From: Bryum argenteum
Lineage: Eukaryota; Streptophyta; Bryopsida; Bryales; Bryaceae
DNA: 64,000 nt
Direction of reading: 5' to 3'
NCBI GenBank assembly: GCA_037043015.1
Contig: CM073326.1
Coordinates: 14,950,345-15,014,344 of the forward strand
Translations under genes and position numbers: made by a program
The notes under the pieces: model-generated
Database searches by the model: none
What the model was told of the DNA's origin: nothing
Seen by the model: only the letters and a program-made list of their open reading frames with translations
Part shown: positions 48,118 through 62,171 of the stretch, in pieces
Position numbering within the stretch: the stretch's first letter is position 1
How the letters are laid out: each line of letters begins with the position of its first letter

Positions 48118-51100
48118 TTAAGAGTAATTGGTAGAATTGGAAGTAAGTATTAGCTTTTTCAAACTTATAACCTTGTATAGACATGTCAAAATATGAATTG
48201 CAAAAGGTGTATATATTTGTGCTTAACCTACACACATCAAAGCCTATTTTTGGCAAAAGAAAGCATACTATTTCAAAAAAGATGTCATAAATAAAAATGG
48301 AGGTAAATCATTCACATCTTAACTATACCATCTTATAATAAAAATTATTGTAAATCATATAGGCCAAAATTTGAGTCGCAAAGCCCTATAGAATGCCACA
48401 TCATAACATAGGAGTCATCAAATGTCAAAGCAGACCACAAGATTTCATCGTTTACGTGTAAGAGAGAAAAATCCACCAAAAAAGTTGCTACATCAAAAAA
48501 AATTCAAGAAGGAAGTTGTCCACCTTTATCTCAATAACACGACTGTCTCAAAAGTAATCCATCAAGATTATTCTTTGGCTCAAAGTATAGCTTTGCAATG
48601 ATAAAAACCACAAAAAGTTTACAATTAGGACTTCCAAGACACGACCCCCTTTGCACTCAAAGCCATGCCTTATCTTCCCAACATCTTTAATTAAGTGAAG
48701 GTTTCTAATACCAAATCTAAACTCTAATTGGAATCTATTCCAAAAAAAAAGTTAAAATCTAAAAATGGAGGAATTAAGAGAGTAGATAAAGCTTTTTCAT
48801 ATTCATACAATTTTTTCACATTTTTCATTGTAGGAGCATCAATGTGAATCTAGTCTCACATTTATCTCGATCAAAAAGCCTCAAACTAGAAAGTTCTTTG
48901 GCTTTTTCTTAACATCATACTTATGTAAAAATAAATAATATAAAGCTAGTTTTGATTTCACATGATTGGTTGGCAATGGACCAATGGTAAAACATGCTTT
49001 ATATCTTGAAACCCAAAACCCAAAGCTGCCTTCACTCAAATGCATATTGTAAATTCATACTTCACTGAATACGTTTTCAGTACTTACCACACAAACTACA
49101 CATCATTTGAGTCAGAATCCAAGTAGTCTTGTCAAAAACGGAATAGAGGCAAAGAAATTACTCATGCTCTTCAAAGTTTCAACCCCTTCACCCAAAATGT
49201 TGTCTTTCAACACTAGGGTTGTATAGCCAAATAGGGGTTAGAAAAGGTGACAAAACTCCATCAATTTTACTTTGAAGTGGAAATTCAATCAATAGAACAA
49301 TTGCAAGAAAGAGTCACAATATAGTAGTTCTTTGGTTACTAAACATGTCTCTCTTTTGCCCTCCAAACCTCGTGCCAATTATTGTCTCATTTGGTACTAT
49401 TTTCTATTTTGCATCATCTTATTTTTTTCACATCCTAAATCTATTATAAGCAAGCACTATACTCTTTATGGAGCTTTGAGAATCTCCTATGCTAATTTAG
49501 TCAATACTATTTGAAGAATTCATTTGATTGTTTTTGATGAAACCTTGATTCAAATAGACTTCATTCTTTAATCCCGTTACGTCCCTAGTGTCAAAAACCG
49601 ACCTTGTGGATGAAGGGTAGAAACTTTTAAGAGCCATAACTTCTTCATCTCTACATAGAATCACTTGAATTGGGTCACCAATTCAAGTCTAGTTTATGTG
49701 GTAAAAATTATAGACTCTTAGGAAAAAGTATGAATACGTGGCAAGCATTTCATTGAAGATGGCAGCTATTGTTTTTGGGGTTCCACACATGGGGCATGTT
49801 ATACCAGTGCAAGAAAATTATGTGAAATCAAAAATAGTACTTCAAGTAATTTTCTTGCACACTTACAATCTTTAGATGCATTCCAACAACTTTCAAGTTA
49901 TAAGATTTTTGATCCAAAAAACTTTGGAATTGGATTGCTATGCTGTTTCTATAATTAAAAACTGAAAAAATGAATGATTTTTGAGGAGCTAGATCTCCAT
50001 CATCCACCCCTAGATTTAGATTTTGTTTTTTGAGATGGAGTCCAATCGTAGTCTAGATATTTTAGTCTTGGAAACATTAATGTAATCGCAGATGTGTTGA
50101 CGAAAGGGCATAGTTTTCATTGCACTTGGTCTAGTTTTAGTCTATTCTTTCTTTGAAATACTTTGGGTCATTTTCACCATTGGAACTTTGGAAGGTAACT
50201 ATTTGAGAGAAGATATTTTTCAATGAATTTAATTTGGTACAAAAGTGTTTATCAGATAAAGATGAGAAACTTTCTAGTTTGTAATTTATTTTGTTGATTT
50301 AGTTTTGGTCCACATGACCTACAATAAGCCTATTACAAGTTTGTAAGGTTGATATCTAAACTTCTTGCATTATTTTTGCATCTACCACACTTTTTTTGAG
50401 AACGTGATTTTGGCTCGTAATACCCAAAGCATGTTAACGCGTTAATAATAGTTATGAATATTTCCCACATACAATAAAAATACTTGTAATTGTAAGTTAT
50501 GGGTGAAATTTCATGAATTTTATGCATTTTAAGCTCCTCCATTTTGGCTCGCAACCCAAGGAATACTTTCAAAGACTTTCAAATAAGAATTTTACTTTGC
50601 AAATTTTACTACAAACAATTTGCGGTAAAGAGGGCACCTTGGAAAAACTACATCACCAAAATATGTTCATATTGGCTACTGGTATGATTCATATTCCAAA
50701 TTTTTATGAAGGGTCATTCATGGTAAAATGGGAAATAAGATCTCCATACATATATGTACTAAGTATCAACTTAAAATTATTCAAGGTGTAATAGCATAAA
50801 TTCTTGCCCACCCTCCACCCCTACTTCCAAAAGCATCTCTGGCACGTTACATGAAAGACTATGTGATTGGATCAAAAAAGCCATGATGGCAAGAAGTCGC
50901 CTAGTTCTTACTCTTCATGGTACAAAGATTCAAGTTCAGTACTCTGCAGCGACTATTTCTTTTTGCACTGAATAGGAATTTTAAGGATCATTAGATGGTG
51001 ATTTTGAGGACAATGTGAATGAGATTGGTTGAAGTAAAGTGGTTGGAGTAGAGTTTGTAAAGTCACCCAAGCACACAAACAAGTACAAGTACGTATAGCT

Positions 51101-51649
51101 TTTGAGCACTAAAAGCTATGCTCTTGTCATTGCTTCTGTGCTCAATGGTTATTGGCTACTCCACAATTGTAAAGTTGAGACTGGGTTGAGAGTCATGTAT
51201 CACAAATTTTCTTTCTGGAGGGTTGATTTTGAATACTGAGGTTGACTAAGATCACTCTCACGCTAGCCAATTACACCCCCTTAAGCTAAGAGCATAAGGC
51301 ACACTCATATCTTTTCAATCCACACTGCAATACTAGTGATCATCCACCAAAGTCCAAGATTTCTTCGCACTTTGACATGAAAACATCCTTGAATGTCATG
51401 AACAAATAAGAATCAACAAAGATCTTGCAAATGATTCTTGGAGCCGCTAAGAGCCCTTTGATTATTCCCAATTTGGACTGAACTGTCTGGTACATAGAGG
51501 CACTACTTGTACAGAGAGTTGGCAGCCAACATAACAAATGAGAAAATTCTCCGGAAACAACACTCCTGCATATAAGCTGCACTTACATGAACACTCCCAG
51601 ATACAATTACAACACAACGCGCATTCATTCCCTGCAATTGGAATTTAAC

Positions 51650-52867
51650 TCAAGATAATACCACCTCATCCGGGACAGCCATGGCCACATGCTCCTCCTG
51701 CTCACAAGTAGGCACATGGAGATTGCTGATCATTACCAGGGAGTGTTGGTGGGCAGAAATGAGCCCATCCACGGCTGACCGAATGCCATCGCTCATGGAT
51801 AGCAGGTCCAGCATGGAGAAAGGCTCCTCGATCAGCACCCCCACTTCCTCGATGTAGAAAAGCGCCAATGCGCTCAAAAACGTCGCTGGAATGGTGAGCC
51901 AATGACATAACTTCCACAATGCAAATGGCAACGTGATGTGCCACAACGACAACATCCTCGACGTCATCCGCGTGTACGCCACCGGAATGGGCGTCTTGAA
52001 TATCCGCTCACACGCCCCAACATTGTCGTGCATCTGCGTCAAATTCTTGTCCACCCCACTTGTCTCGATGTCGGATACCTCACAGTGGCTCACCAGCTCC
52101 GAAATCACCTGCAAATGCAAATGCAGGTATTCATCAATAAGCCCAGCTTACAGAAATTGATCTCCCACCAACAGAAATCACCAACAGAAATCACCAACAC
52201 GAAAACATGTTCAGCAATAAATGATCGATCAGTGCCCCCAGTTCTTCGTATAGATCACAATTGAAACAAGAATACATCTACAGCAATGGAAGATAGATTG
52301 GTCAAGCACTTACTTGGAGCACATAGTTCGGTTTGTGACTGAAGCTCATGAGGGCATCAAGCTCCTGCGGACGGAGAATGGGGAGCAAAGTCTCTTGCGA
52401 GTTGCAATCTCGAGTCAAGTGGTCCTTGAGGCAAGAGGGGAAGGCTTTGACATGGCGGAGGATCTTTGTCAAGCTTGTGTTGATCGCTGTGGCGACGAAT
52501 CCACGTGAGTGTACGCGCGCCAAGTCACGAGTTCGGTTCACGTTGGAACCCCACGCTGCGAGCCGTCAAAGCGGTTGTATGAGGAGTTTGTGCGGAAAAC
52601 AAGGAGCAACGACATCACCGTAGAGGTAAGCACAAAGGGCAACTGGGCAATGTCCAAGATTGGCATCCAGTGAGGCATGGTGCTCCATGTGAGGACTAAG
52701 TGGTTGAAGACTGTAACGCAAACTGCAATCAACGTAGACACTACCACGGGCGGACCGACTGCTACCACCACCCCCGACGTGAATGCCGAACTGAGATGGC
52801 GTGCGTGCCGCCATGAGGACTTGTGTTGTGCCCAATCCTCATGGCCGTAGTTCGAGAATTCCCTCAT
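51650..52867 (-). pseudogene. Bestrophin-like gene, frameshifted inverted copy
   Basis: Same two-exon layout as 14259-15469, reversed: exon 1 at 52867-52314 and exon 2 at 52108-51650, with intact GT-AG signals. Exon 2 is exactly as long as in the intact gene and fully open (VISELVSHCEVSD to DEVVLS). Exon 1 is 554 nt rather than 555. It gained one codon near the second membrane block, lost 4 nt at NRFDEARKAW (about 52560) and carries a further -1/+1 pair near 52450-52520, so exon 2 is out of frame. Long open stretches and retained splice sites mean the decay is recent. Confidence 0.85.
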
Positions 52868-55345
52868 GATCCTCACAACCCTCGATGGCAGTAGCTTACA
52901 AGAATGCTAACAAGATGATGGATGATGAGTGAGTGCGGTGTGTGATTGAAATCAAAATTCATAGAGGAGAAGGGGGGGGCGGTTTCCGGGCTATCCAAAA
53001 GCTTTTTTGGGTGCTCACCACGGGCTCACCAGGTAATTCTTTTCTGAGTTCTTTGCTCGTGAGATTTGAGGACTTTTCCCATAGTACAATTGTTTAGATG
53101 TCTTGAGGAGATTCCTATTCAAACTAGACAAATTGCATCTCACATGGCAATCAACCCAATTCAAGTACACAAAGGACTAGAGGCAATTCGCATCACCCTT
53201 GACATTGTGAGCTTTGCTTCATTTGAACGTTGCGTTGCTTTTGCTTCTTTGTCGGTTAGGTGTGTCAAAAGCACGCAATCATTTTTCCAAAACAAAGTAT
53301 GTGGTTGCTTGGAGGCCGGCCTGAGGTACTAATGGTGAAGTTTGATTATGATGGGGTGCTATTGTTAAGCCACTCATTCACATTAGTTGAGTTGCAAATT
53401 GTATTGTTGGATTTCCTATGGAGCCAGTTGAGATCAGTTAAGTGTTTTTCATACATGTTGAGATTCAATAGGATGAAGAGTTCAAACTTTGAGGAGTTCC
53501 AACTTCTTCGTTCAATGTCCCCTTTTGGTGACAATTAGTGGGTTGGAACTCAAAATAATGGAGGATAGCTTCAGTGATAGAAATTGTAAATTGAGCTTAG
53601 ATAGTTTGAATCCATAGCATGAATTTTAGGAGGAGGTGATGTTGTTTTATGGATTTTAAATATGAGACAGGTAGTACCACTCCAAGCCAATTTTATGAAT
53701 CATATTTATCTTCCCTTCATTTTCTTTTCGTGATAGTGAATTGAGCGCATTCATGCCCTTCGGTTTTTGTATTGTATGAACATCTTTGTATCTTAAGAGT
53801 TATTGGTAGAATTGAGAGTAAGAATTAGCTTTTTCAAACTTCGGATCTTGTGTAGACTTGTCAAACTATGATTTGGATCAAATTTGGAGCCTTGAGGCCT
53901 TATTGATTGCAAGATTCCTATGTATTTTTGCTTAACCTACACACGTCCAAGCCTATGTTTGGCAAAATAAAAAACACTATTTCAAAAAAAGATGTCAAAT
54001 GTAAATGGAGGTAAACCATTTACATCGTAACCACACCATCTTATAGTAAACTTATTGTAATTCATCTCAGCCATCATTTGAGTCACAAAGCCCAAGAGAT
54101 TGCCAAGTCATTACCTAGGAGTCCTCAGAAGTCAAACAAACTACAAAATTTCATTGTTGACAAATTTGGGTGGAAATTCCACCAATAAAGTTGCTACATT
54201 GAGAAAATGTGAACAAGGAGGTTGTTCACCTTCATGTCAATAACACGCTTGTCTCAAAAGTAGTCCATCAAAATTATTCTTTGGCTCAAAGTATAGCTTT
54301 GCAATGGTAAAAACTACCAAAAAATTTACAATTAGGTTTTCCACAACGCGAACCCCTTTGCACTCAAAGCCATGCCTTATCTTCCAAACATCTTTGACTT
54401 AGTGAAGGTTTCTATCACTAAAACTAGACTCTTATTGGAATCTATCCCAATAAGAAAAATAGTTGAAATCTAAAAGTGGAGGAACTGAGGAAGGAAATAA
54501 AGCTTTCCCAAATTCATACAATTTTTCACTATTTCCATTGTAGAAAAACCAATGTGAATCTAGTTTCACATTACCTCGATCAAAAAGCTTTAAGCTAGAG
54601 AGTTTTTCACTTTGTCTTAACATCATTCTTATGTAATTTTCTTTTCTTCTCAATGAAAAACTATATTTGAGTCCACATGATTCACTTGCAATCGTAAAAC
54701 ATGCTTAATGTTTTAAAACTCAAAACCCAAAGCTGCCTTTATTCATACTTGTCATTCATACTTCAAAGCATGGGTCTTCAATACTTACCCCTACAAACAA
54801 GAGTTGATTTGAGTCCGAATCCAAATAATTTTGACAAAAACAAACTCGACATGAAGAAGTTACTTGGGCTCTTCAAAGTTTCAACCCCTTCATCCAAAAA
54901 GTTGTCTTTCAACACTAGGGTCATATAGCCAAATAGGGGTTAAAAAAGGTTAAAAATTCCATCATATTTAATGTAAAGTGGAAATTCTATCTAGGGATCA
55001 ATTGCCAAGATAAAAATCATCAACTTTAAATAACTCTATAAGGTTGTTGGCTTTCATCTCAAAAGCACACTTGTACCAAAAAATCACAATATAGTAAATG
55101 ATAAAAGGGTTCAAATACTAATATGCAACCTTGAGGATTTCTCCAAATTTACAAACAAAATATTTAAGCTAGACCTTATGGACTAAATTGGTAAACAACA
55201 CGGACACTTCATTCATGCCGGCCCCTTAGAAAGGGACCGGAGTTTCTATCTATCTACAACCATATACTGTTCCAAGATCATGAGAGATATTTGTACATTA
55301 CATGCGCAAAATTAGACAAGAGAACATTTTAATTTGAAGGATTAA
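52868..55345. other. Bestrophin upstream region and AT-rich repeats
   Basis: 52868 to about 53700 mirrors the 5' flank of the intact bestrophin gene. 53700-55200 is AT-rich repeat related to 11200-13000 and 36000-36600. 55200-55345 leads into the TTAA-type element. No gene. Confidence 0.55.
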
Positions 55346-55777
55346 CCCCTAAACGCCCAAGGGGGGGAGGGTAAAGCTCTTAATAGTTGGTAATAACGCT
55401 GATTTTTTCAAAATCGCGTAAAAACAAATAAAAGATGAAAATGGAAAATCCAACGGTAGGATCTTCTTAGGAGCATGGCAACTAGTATCATTGCCAAGTT
55501 GCATGCCATTTGGATCTAAATATTTCAAGATTAATGCAAAAAAGGGGTGAAGATCACACCACCAAAACTTTCATGCAAAATCTCTTTCGCCCACTCTCAC
55601 AAATTGAGAATCAAGGTTTTTACTATTTATCCAAGGAGGGTGTATAGTAATCCCGCCAAGGAGTTGGGCAAAAAAAAACGGTGGATGAAAAATTGATGGG
55701 ATGAAAACAGGGTTGTGCACCAAAGACGGAGCCTCACATCCGGAATGTCGAAAAACGAGACCGTGGGTGTTTAAGGG
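55346..55777. mobile_element. TTAA-flanked MITE, 432 bp
   Basis: Begins CCCCTAAACGCCC and ends GGGTGTTTAAGGG between TTAA at 55342-55345 and 55778-55781. Near the right end it carries ATGTCGAAAAACGAGACCGT, close to the left end of the 974-bp element (GATGTCGAAAAACGACATTG), which ties the two together. Noncoding. Confidence 0.85.
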
Positions 55778-58269
55778 TTAATAGCTTGCTTCACAAAGGT
55801 TTTATATCTATAAGAGAGTAGGCAAACATTGCTTAAAAAGTGTATATTAATATATGCAACTTGTATTGAATGTTACTTACGTCATGAACGGGAAGCCTAA
55901 GATGTGTATACCTTATTATTACTTGGAACTAGCTACAACTCATTCTGATGCCAAATGTAGAAGATTGTAACTTCAATGAAAGAGAAGAAAATTTCCACCA
56001 ACAAAGTTGCACAAAAATTGCTAAAAGGTGTTGTATTTCACCAACCTTGATTGGTTCTTGAGCAATTTCTTGGTGAAAATATATTACCATATTGGAAGCA
56101 AAAAGTTTAAGGAAAACGGGGTCATAGATCTCTATTATCAAATTCAAAGAATCTTAAACCCACTCGTAGAGATTCAAAGTGTAAAAGGAAAAAATCTTGC
56201 CCTCCTTGGATCCCTACTTCCAAAAGCATTTATGGCACATCTTGTGAAAAGGTCTTTTTAAGTATATCTGCCCAATGAATTCAGAGAAGTAAAAGCAAAA
56301 TTTTTATTTCAATATAATCAAAAGGAGATGTTGCTTTTAATCCTAGATGTCTTTGATGCCACCATGTAGATTTCACAATTTGAAACACAACATACATGTG
56401 CCACATACTTCATACCTACACATGGAATGTACATATTGGGCAAATAAATCTATTGAACCAATGGGAAACAAATTACACACCCGCCAGTGGGAAACCAAAC
56501 CAATGGGAAACATGCCAGACGACCTATACTCAAGGTACATAAATCCAGTAAGTCCAGTAAAGACCCGTAGAAACTCAAACTCAATCTTTATATTTTCTCT
56601 ATATCTAATCCGTGTCCTACACCTCGCCGTGTCTACAATTTATTTCCCTCCACTTTTGAACTACTTTTTTAGACATTCATCCATGAAACTATTTGTCATT
56701 TTGGACAACTCGTCCCCGATTCTGTTTTGTACAATTTCCTACTAGTGTTTCTCACATGTATTTGAGACTATTGTAGAAACTAGTTATTGATCTTTTGGAT
56801 TGAAATGACATCTTGACTAACTTTGTGCATTCAATGGAGATATATCTATCATGTTCTTGGGATGGTAAATAATTGTATATGATTGGGTTTCTTCGTGATG
56901 ATTTGATTGTTACTTAAAATCTCCTACTCAATACAAAAATGAATAGTAGGATGTTTTTCTAATTACCAAACTCAAATATTTGTGAAGCTATGTGACAGAA
57001 ATAATGAGAGTCATGTGATTTCTTATCACTCCTTTTGTATCCAATCACAAAGTCTCTTCCTAAGATGTACTAGAAATGCTTCTCGAAGAATGGATGTAGG
57101 GAGGGCAATTTTCTTGCTTTTGCAATTTTTCTATAGGTTGATACTCAAATTCATTTGTGAAAGTCTTTCACACCATTTTACCATAAATGACCCTTAATTG
57201 AAATCTAGGATATGAGCCAATTAAATGTGAAACAATCTTAAGATGTAGGAAGTATAATTACTCAAATTTGTGTAAGCAAAGAAAGTAGGGTTAATTATTC
57301 ACTGTACACAATGTTTGAGCATACAATAAGTTACATTATTTCATAAGATCGGAAATGATTGTTTGATATATATTTATCTCTCCACCTTGCACTGCTTGAA
57401 AAAATGTTCGTAGAATACTTTCATACGCATGAATATAATCTGCAGAAACTATATACAAAAGTATCACATGTACCAATGCTTCTAATCCTAATGAGGAGGA
57501 ATTAAACAAAAACCCAAAATCACAAGTACGTTAATAGTGTATGGAAATTATTCATAATCAAGAAAGAACTAGGTTTGTTCATATCAACGTTTCTCAAATC
57601 AAATACTTCCTTTGTCTCATAAATACACCATAATTTGATTCAAACTCTTTTCTCACAATACTACCAAGATTTGATATCAATAAGTAATCCAACCATCTAT
57701 ACCATCCAAACCATATCCAACTATATCAATGAGTAATCTACCATGACAATAATCAGATCCCACTATTGTTAAAAACTCATTGTGTTGCAATCTAACCAGT
57801 ATAATTGGCCTTCAATGCAGATTGCTACTAGCCATGCATATTGGTCTAAGTTTTCACACCATTTGCAATACCTCTTGATAATACCTCAAAGGCAAAATCC
57901 AATATAGTGAGAATTTTTGCAATCTTAATAGTTATTAATTTTTGGTAACAAGACTTAATTTATGATATATTAGCATTGATTTCCTTAAGAAGGGCAATCT
58001 AAACTAAGTGCTATTCTATTTGCAAGTAACACTTAGTATGGGGTAAAACACACACGCACGGGCACTATGGGGCCTTGCTCGTAAGTAGGGGGGGTGCTTT
58101 GCTCAACTGCAAAGGTGGAGGCTCTTGAAAACCTATAATGATCTAGCTGGTATTCTTTTACCCCTCGTAAACCACCGGTGCCAAAATGTTTTGTTGACGT
58201 CCGCTCAAATGGACCACAATCTAAAATTTCTACTACTCGCCTATTCAAATGAGCCAGATTATGCTTGCC

Positions 58270-58352
58270 CGGATAACAATTGCCCCGCTGGATAACGATT
58301 GCCCGACTGGATAACGATTGCCCAATTGGATTACGGTTGCCCCATCGGATTA
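58270..58352 (+). repeat. 18-bp tandem repeat in module A
   Basis: About four units of GGATAACGATTGCCC-like sequence with a varying tail. The matching place in copy 1 (about 5610-5670) has fewer units, so the array differs in length between copies. Confidence 0.65.
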
Positions 58353-60238
58353 CAAGCATAATGCTTCCGCACAATGTACGGAAAAACTCTGTCCGGGGCG
58401 TTACACACTTATAATCAAATTTTCATACTAAAAACAATAAAATATTTCCAACACACTTTACAAATAGAATAGTGCAAAGGTGGGAAGTAGACAAGCATGA
58501 ACACTCCCTCTGCAAGGAATAAACAATAACCTTATTTTGCAACAAAGAATCAAAATGAGTATTTTACAAGTATGTTGACTCTTGTGTCATCATTGCGGCA
58601 TACATGTCAACTAATCTACAAAGTTGATAAATGGAGTAAATTTGAGAGTAAAGAGACAAGAAAGTAAATGGCCATATGAAGCAATGTTGCAGCTCTCATG
58701 TCTATGTCACTATAGTGACACCTCTTGTACTTGAATTGAGCATAAATGGAATTTGCCCAACCAACATTTCCTCAAGATAATCTGGAGGACATTGTACATT
58801 GATTCTGTACATTCATGAGCAATACTGCAAGTCTTCTCCTAAAGGAACGCTAGAAGCTCATGTCCCATCCATCTATAAGTATCTCTCTTGTAAAATCAAT
58901 TGACCCAATATCCATTTGCTTGAATAAAATCCACAAACTCAATTGCAACAAATGAAGTGATCACTATAGTATTTAGAGATGCATAACATTCCTACATATT
59001 AGATTTTTGGAGACTTCAATATGAATAACAAAGAAGAATCTAACATATATATTTTGGAGATTCCTCTCTTATCAAGCTCTAAAAGCTGACAAATATATTT
59101 GTAAATTGGAGCAAAGCTTGTTATAGACATGCTCTACAAGTACTTCCGTACTCCCACAAGTGACTCATCAGCAGCTTCCCCAAGAATAGCTTCATGCACA
59201 AAATACAAAATGTTTGAAGATCCACTAAGACGTACAAAGCCAATATTAGCTTAGATTGAGTGCGCATTAATATGTACCGCACTCAGAAATTTTTTGCAAT
59301 GGGGTGTGGCGCGAGTGGCTACACCCCAACCGCCTAGCTTAGCCAAAGTGGCGAAAAACAGTAAATTTTAAGTAACTCCCTTAGCTCCTTGAGGCAAAAT
59401 GCTTACACAGTATTGGCGATTTCATTTTAGTTGGATGAGATGAATAGTGAATATGTTTGGCTCTTTCTACGGTCGTCCACAAGCGCATGTGGCGAACTTC
59501 ATTGTTTTTTGGTCTTAACTATGGCGATCTTCACAGTCTTAACTGTGGCCAGTAAAATTTTCTTTGTTTCGGTTTATATCATGCACAAGCATCATTCACA
59601 ATTGCAAGGTTTGAACAAGGGGTAGACACAAGTGCAAGCAATGAGCAAACACATTCAAACCACCCAAACAAAACAGACCCATTCTGCTATCAAACACATG
59701 AGTAACTTGAACTAACAAACACATTCATATCAAAAGTGCAACATTGTGCAAACACATGCAAACAAGGGTTCAATTTGTACCTGCAACCTTGTGCTGATGG
59801 TATTTTCTCCTCACTGTACGTGCACATGCAAAATTGCTGGTATTGGAATTTGGAGAATGAAGCAAATATGACATTGAAAATTCATACCTGCACCTCGTTC
59901 AACCGTGCGGCTTCATTTGTGCCGAATGGAGCTTTGTGTCTACCTGCAGCAAACATATTCAACTAGTACTAGCCAGAGGAGTTGAACCTCGGCCAAGCAG
60001 GCCCTGCCCATTGCAGCGCCCAATCCCACCACCGCACCCCAGTTAGAAAACTCATTAATTATTCCATGAATCAAACAAAATTGCTATCATCATGGAAACA
60101 GAGGGAAGCTCTTTACTTGTCTTCTACACGTTTCTTGCAATCACTCCAATGTGTGATTGCTTTGGAATAAGGGAAACTCTCTTGTGTCTACCATGGCTGC
60201 TCAAAAACTTTAACACAAGTGTCCAAATGATTGCCAAG

Positions 60239-62171
60239 TCAATTGCAAACTTTGCTCTTCATGTAAGCCATCGTACTGAAGGTGCGTTCATCCTCAACAA
60301 AGCCTAGAACCGCTGTAGTTGCGATGTGGGCGACCTTAATAAACTTAGAGAGCCTAGAGTGCATCAAAGCGTTTTGGCCAATTTTGCTCCACATCTTTGT
60401 GAGCGGGTTCTCATCCTTCGGTTCAGCCATTGCAGATGCTGAGTTTGAGTTCATTGTCAATTTGAAGACAGAGGTCTGAAGTCCCAGCAACTGGGGGTCC
60501 AGCATAGGCTCGAAGTTCCGAACTTCTGGCTCATCCACAGAGCCTCCGCTCACAGGCCGGTGTACATAGTAATGGCTTCTGAAAGTGCGCATGTGCATGG
60601 GGAACAGATGATCAGCATTTCCGGCCAGCCAAAATTGCGGAAGGACGATTGCAAAGGCATTCATGAGATCAGATTGAGGGAACCGTTTGTCAAGCTCAAA
60701 GATGAGTATTTCAGCCGCACCTTTGCACTGGCCCTTCACGCTGGACACAATACTGTCGAAGTCAGACCTGGAAACACTCAACTTTGCCCTTGTGAGGCCA
60801 CAGATCTGATACGCAGAGTAAGAGTGGCTCCCATTTTGAAAAGCCAAAGCCTCAGAACCATTGTTAAGGTCCATGACCCACTCCTAGGAGATAGTATAGG
60901 AATGGTCAGCAACCGCGTCACAAAATTGTTGGAAGTGAGATGGCTGGGATGATGACTCCGTGTCAACGTACATCATGTACAATTCGGATTGTGCTATCTT
61001 CACCGCTACCACATAAACGCTTACGAACACGTGAGTGGATTGGCTAAATGTCATAAGCAAATGCATGCACTCTAACATGGGCAAGATGCAGGGCAAGGCC
61101 AAAAGGGTAGAGACATCACAAAGCAGCTCATAATTGAGCCGTGCGGAATCTCCAACTGCTGCCTGTCTGCTAGTCATCCCTGGCTCCTTGACTGCTCCGT
61201 CTTCGCACATCTTTGTCACCAAGATCTTGTATTCACCGAAGACTCTTTGAAGTGGATCAAGCAATGAGATCCACCGGGTCTTGACATCTCTCAACATCTT
61301 GAACCCTTTGTTTGAGGTCAGCAATCTTCTGAAATTCTAGATGTTTTTTCGGACTGTAGCTGAAGTAGCTATACATGGCCTGACACAATGCCTCGAGCTT
61401 TGCCTCTATGGAAAAATTGGAGATAGGCTGTACCACAAGATTTGTTCTATGAGCCATGCAATGGATCCCCAACATGAATGGGGTGTGATTGGTTTGTTGC
61501 TGCTTCGTAAGACCGCTCCTGCTTCCCTCGAAGATGCTAACTCCGTGTGCACCAAAGCTCACTAACGTCAAGGCAATGCTTGGAGCATCCAACCCTCCAT
61601 GGTGCATTAGATGGCCAACAATGGCATCCGTCACAACATCAAATCCGTTTCCATCAACAAGGCGTTGCAATCCTAAAAGAATGTTCAATCTTTTGAACCC
61701 GTTTGGAAGGTAAATATGCAATTCGTGATCAATTGTTGTTACCTCATCTGCGCTTATGGAGAAGAACTCGACATCTGCAATGGCCTTTTTTGTCTTCAAA
61801 GCAAGCACTGCTGCCATGCTCATAGCCATATTCCAACCACAACGCACACTCCAATGTCGTTTTAGCATGTCTGGGACTCGCAGCTGCGCCAATAGAGCGT
61901 GCTGGTCCTCGTAATTAGACATTGGGCGGCCGTGGCTCAAGAAACTGAACACCACGCGGAATTGTACGAGCTTCTTCTTCTTCTCACGCGTTGCACCTTC
62001 CTAGACTTTCTGGACAACTGTCTCGCTGCCGCTCCGCACGAAATAGATTGGTTCATTTTTTACATACAAGCAGGTGGTGAAAAAGAAATGTTGACCCTTC
62101 TTCAACTTTGCGGTGTCCACGAGCGTCCGTTTTCTCCCTGCGTGCTTCCAAAGCGTATCCAATTTCGGCAT
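60239..62171 (-). pseudogene. hAT transposase remnant, ZNF862-like/DUF4371-type
   Basis: Starting at ATG 62171 (MPKLDTLWKHAGRKRTLVD) the frame can be followed for about 644 codons to the dimerisation block EDERTFSTMAYMKSK near the stop. Family blocks in order: FFSISADEVTTIDHELH, LVSFGAHGVSIFEGS, MLGIHCMAHRTNLVVQP, SPKKHLEFQKIADL, MLRDVKTRWISLLDPLQR, LPCILPMLECMH, and the C-terminal block. It is broken by TAG at 62001-62003, a 1-nt frameshift near 61300, and TAG at 60884-60886. In relatives as I remember them the second catalytic-type Asp stands in GADG; here it is GAHG. It could not give an active transposase. Confidence 0.85.

Larger units (their letters stand above)
46300..55200 (-). repeat. 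Second inverted mosaic copy of the left region
   Basis: Segments follow the right arm in the same orientation and the left region in inverse. 46310-46850 matches about 37260-37760; 47190-50600 matches about 35620-38650; 50680-53700 matches left 16440-13500 with the bestrophin gene; 54600-55200 matches left 11800-11200. About 670 bp present at left 16360-17220 is missing near 50600-50680. Outside the listed features this block is AT-rich and without credible genes. Confidence 0.75.

Noticed and set aside
58033..58374. 113-codon minus-strand ORF in module A copy 2
   Set aside because: Copy 1 (5340-5720) does not keep the frame, and part is the 18-bp tandem array.
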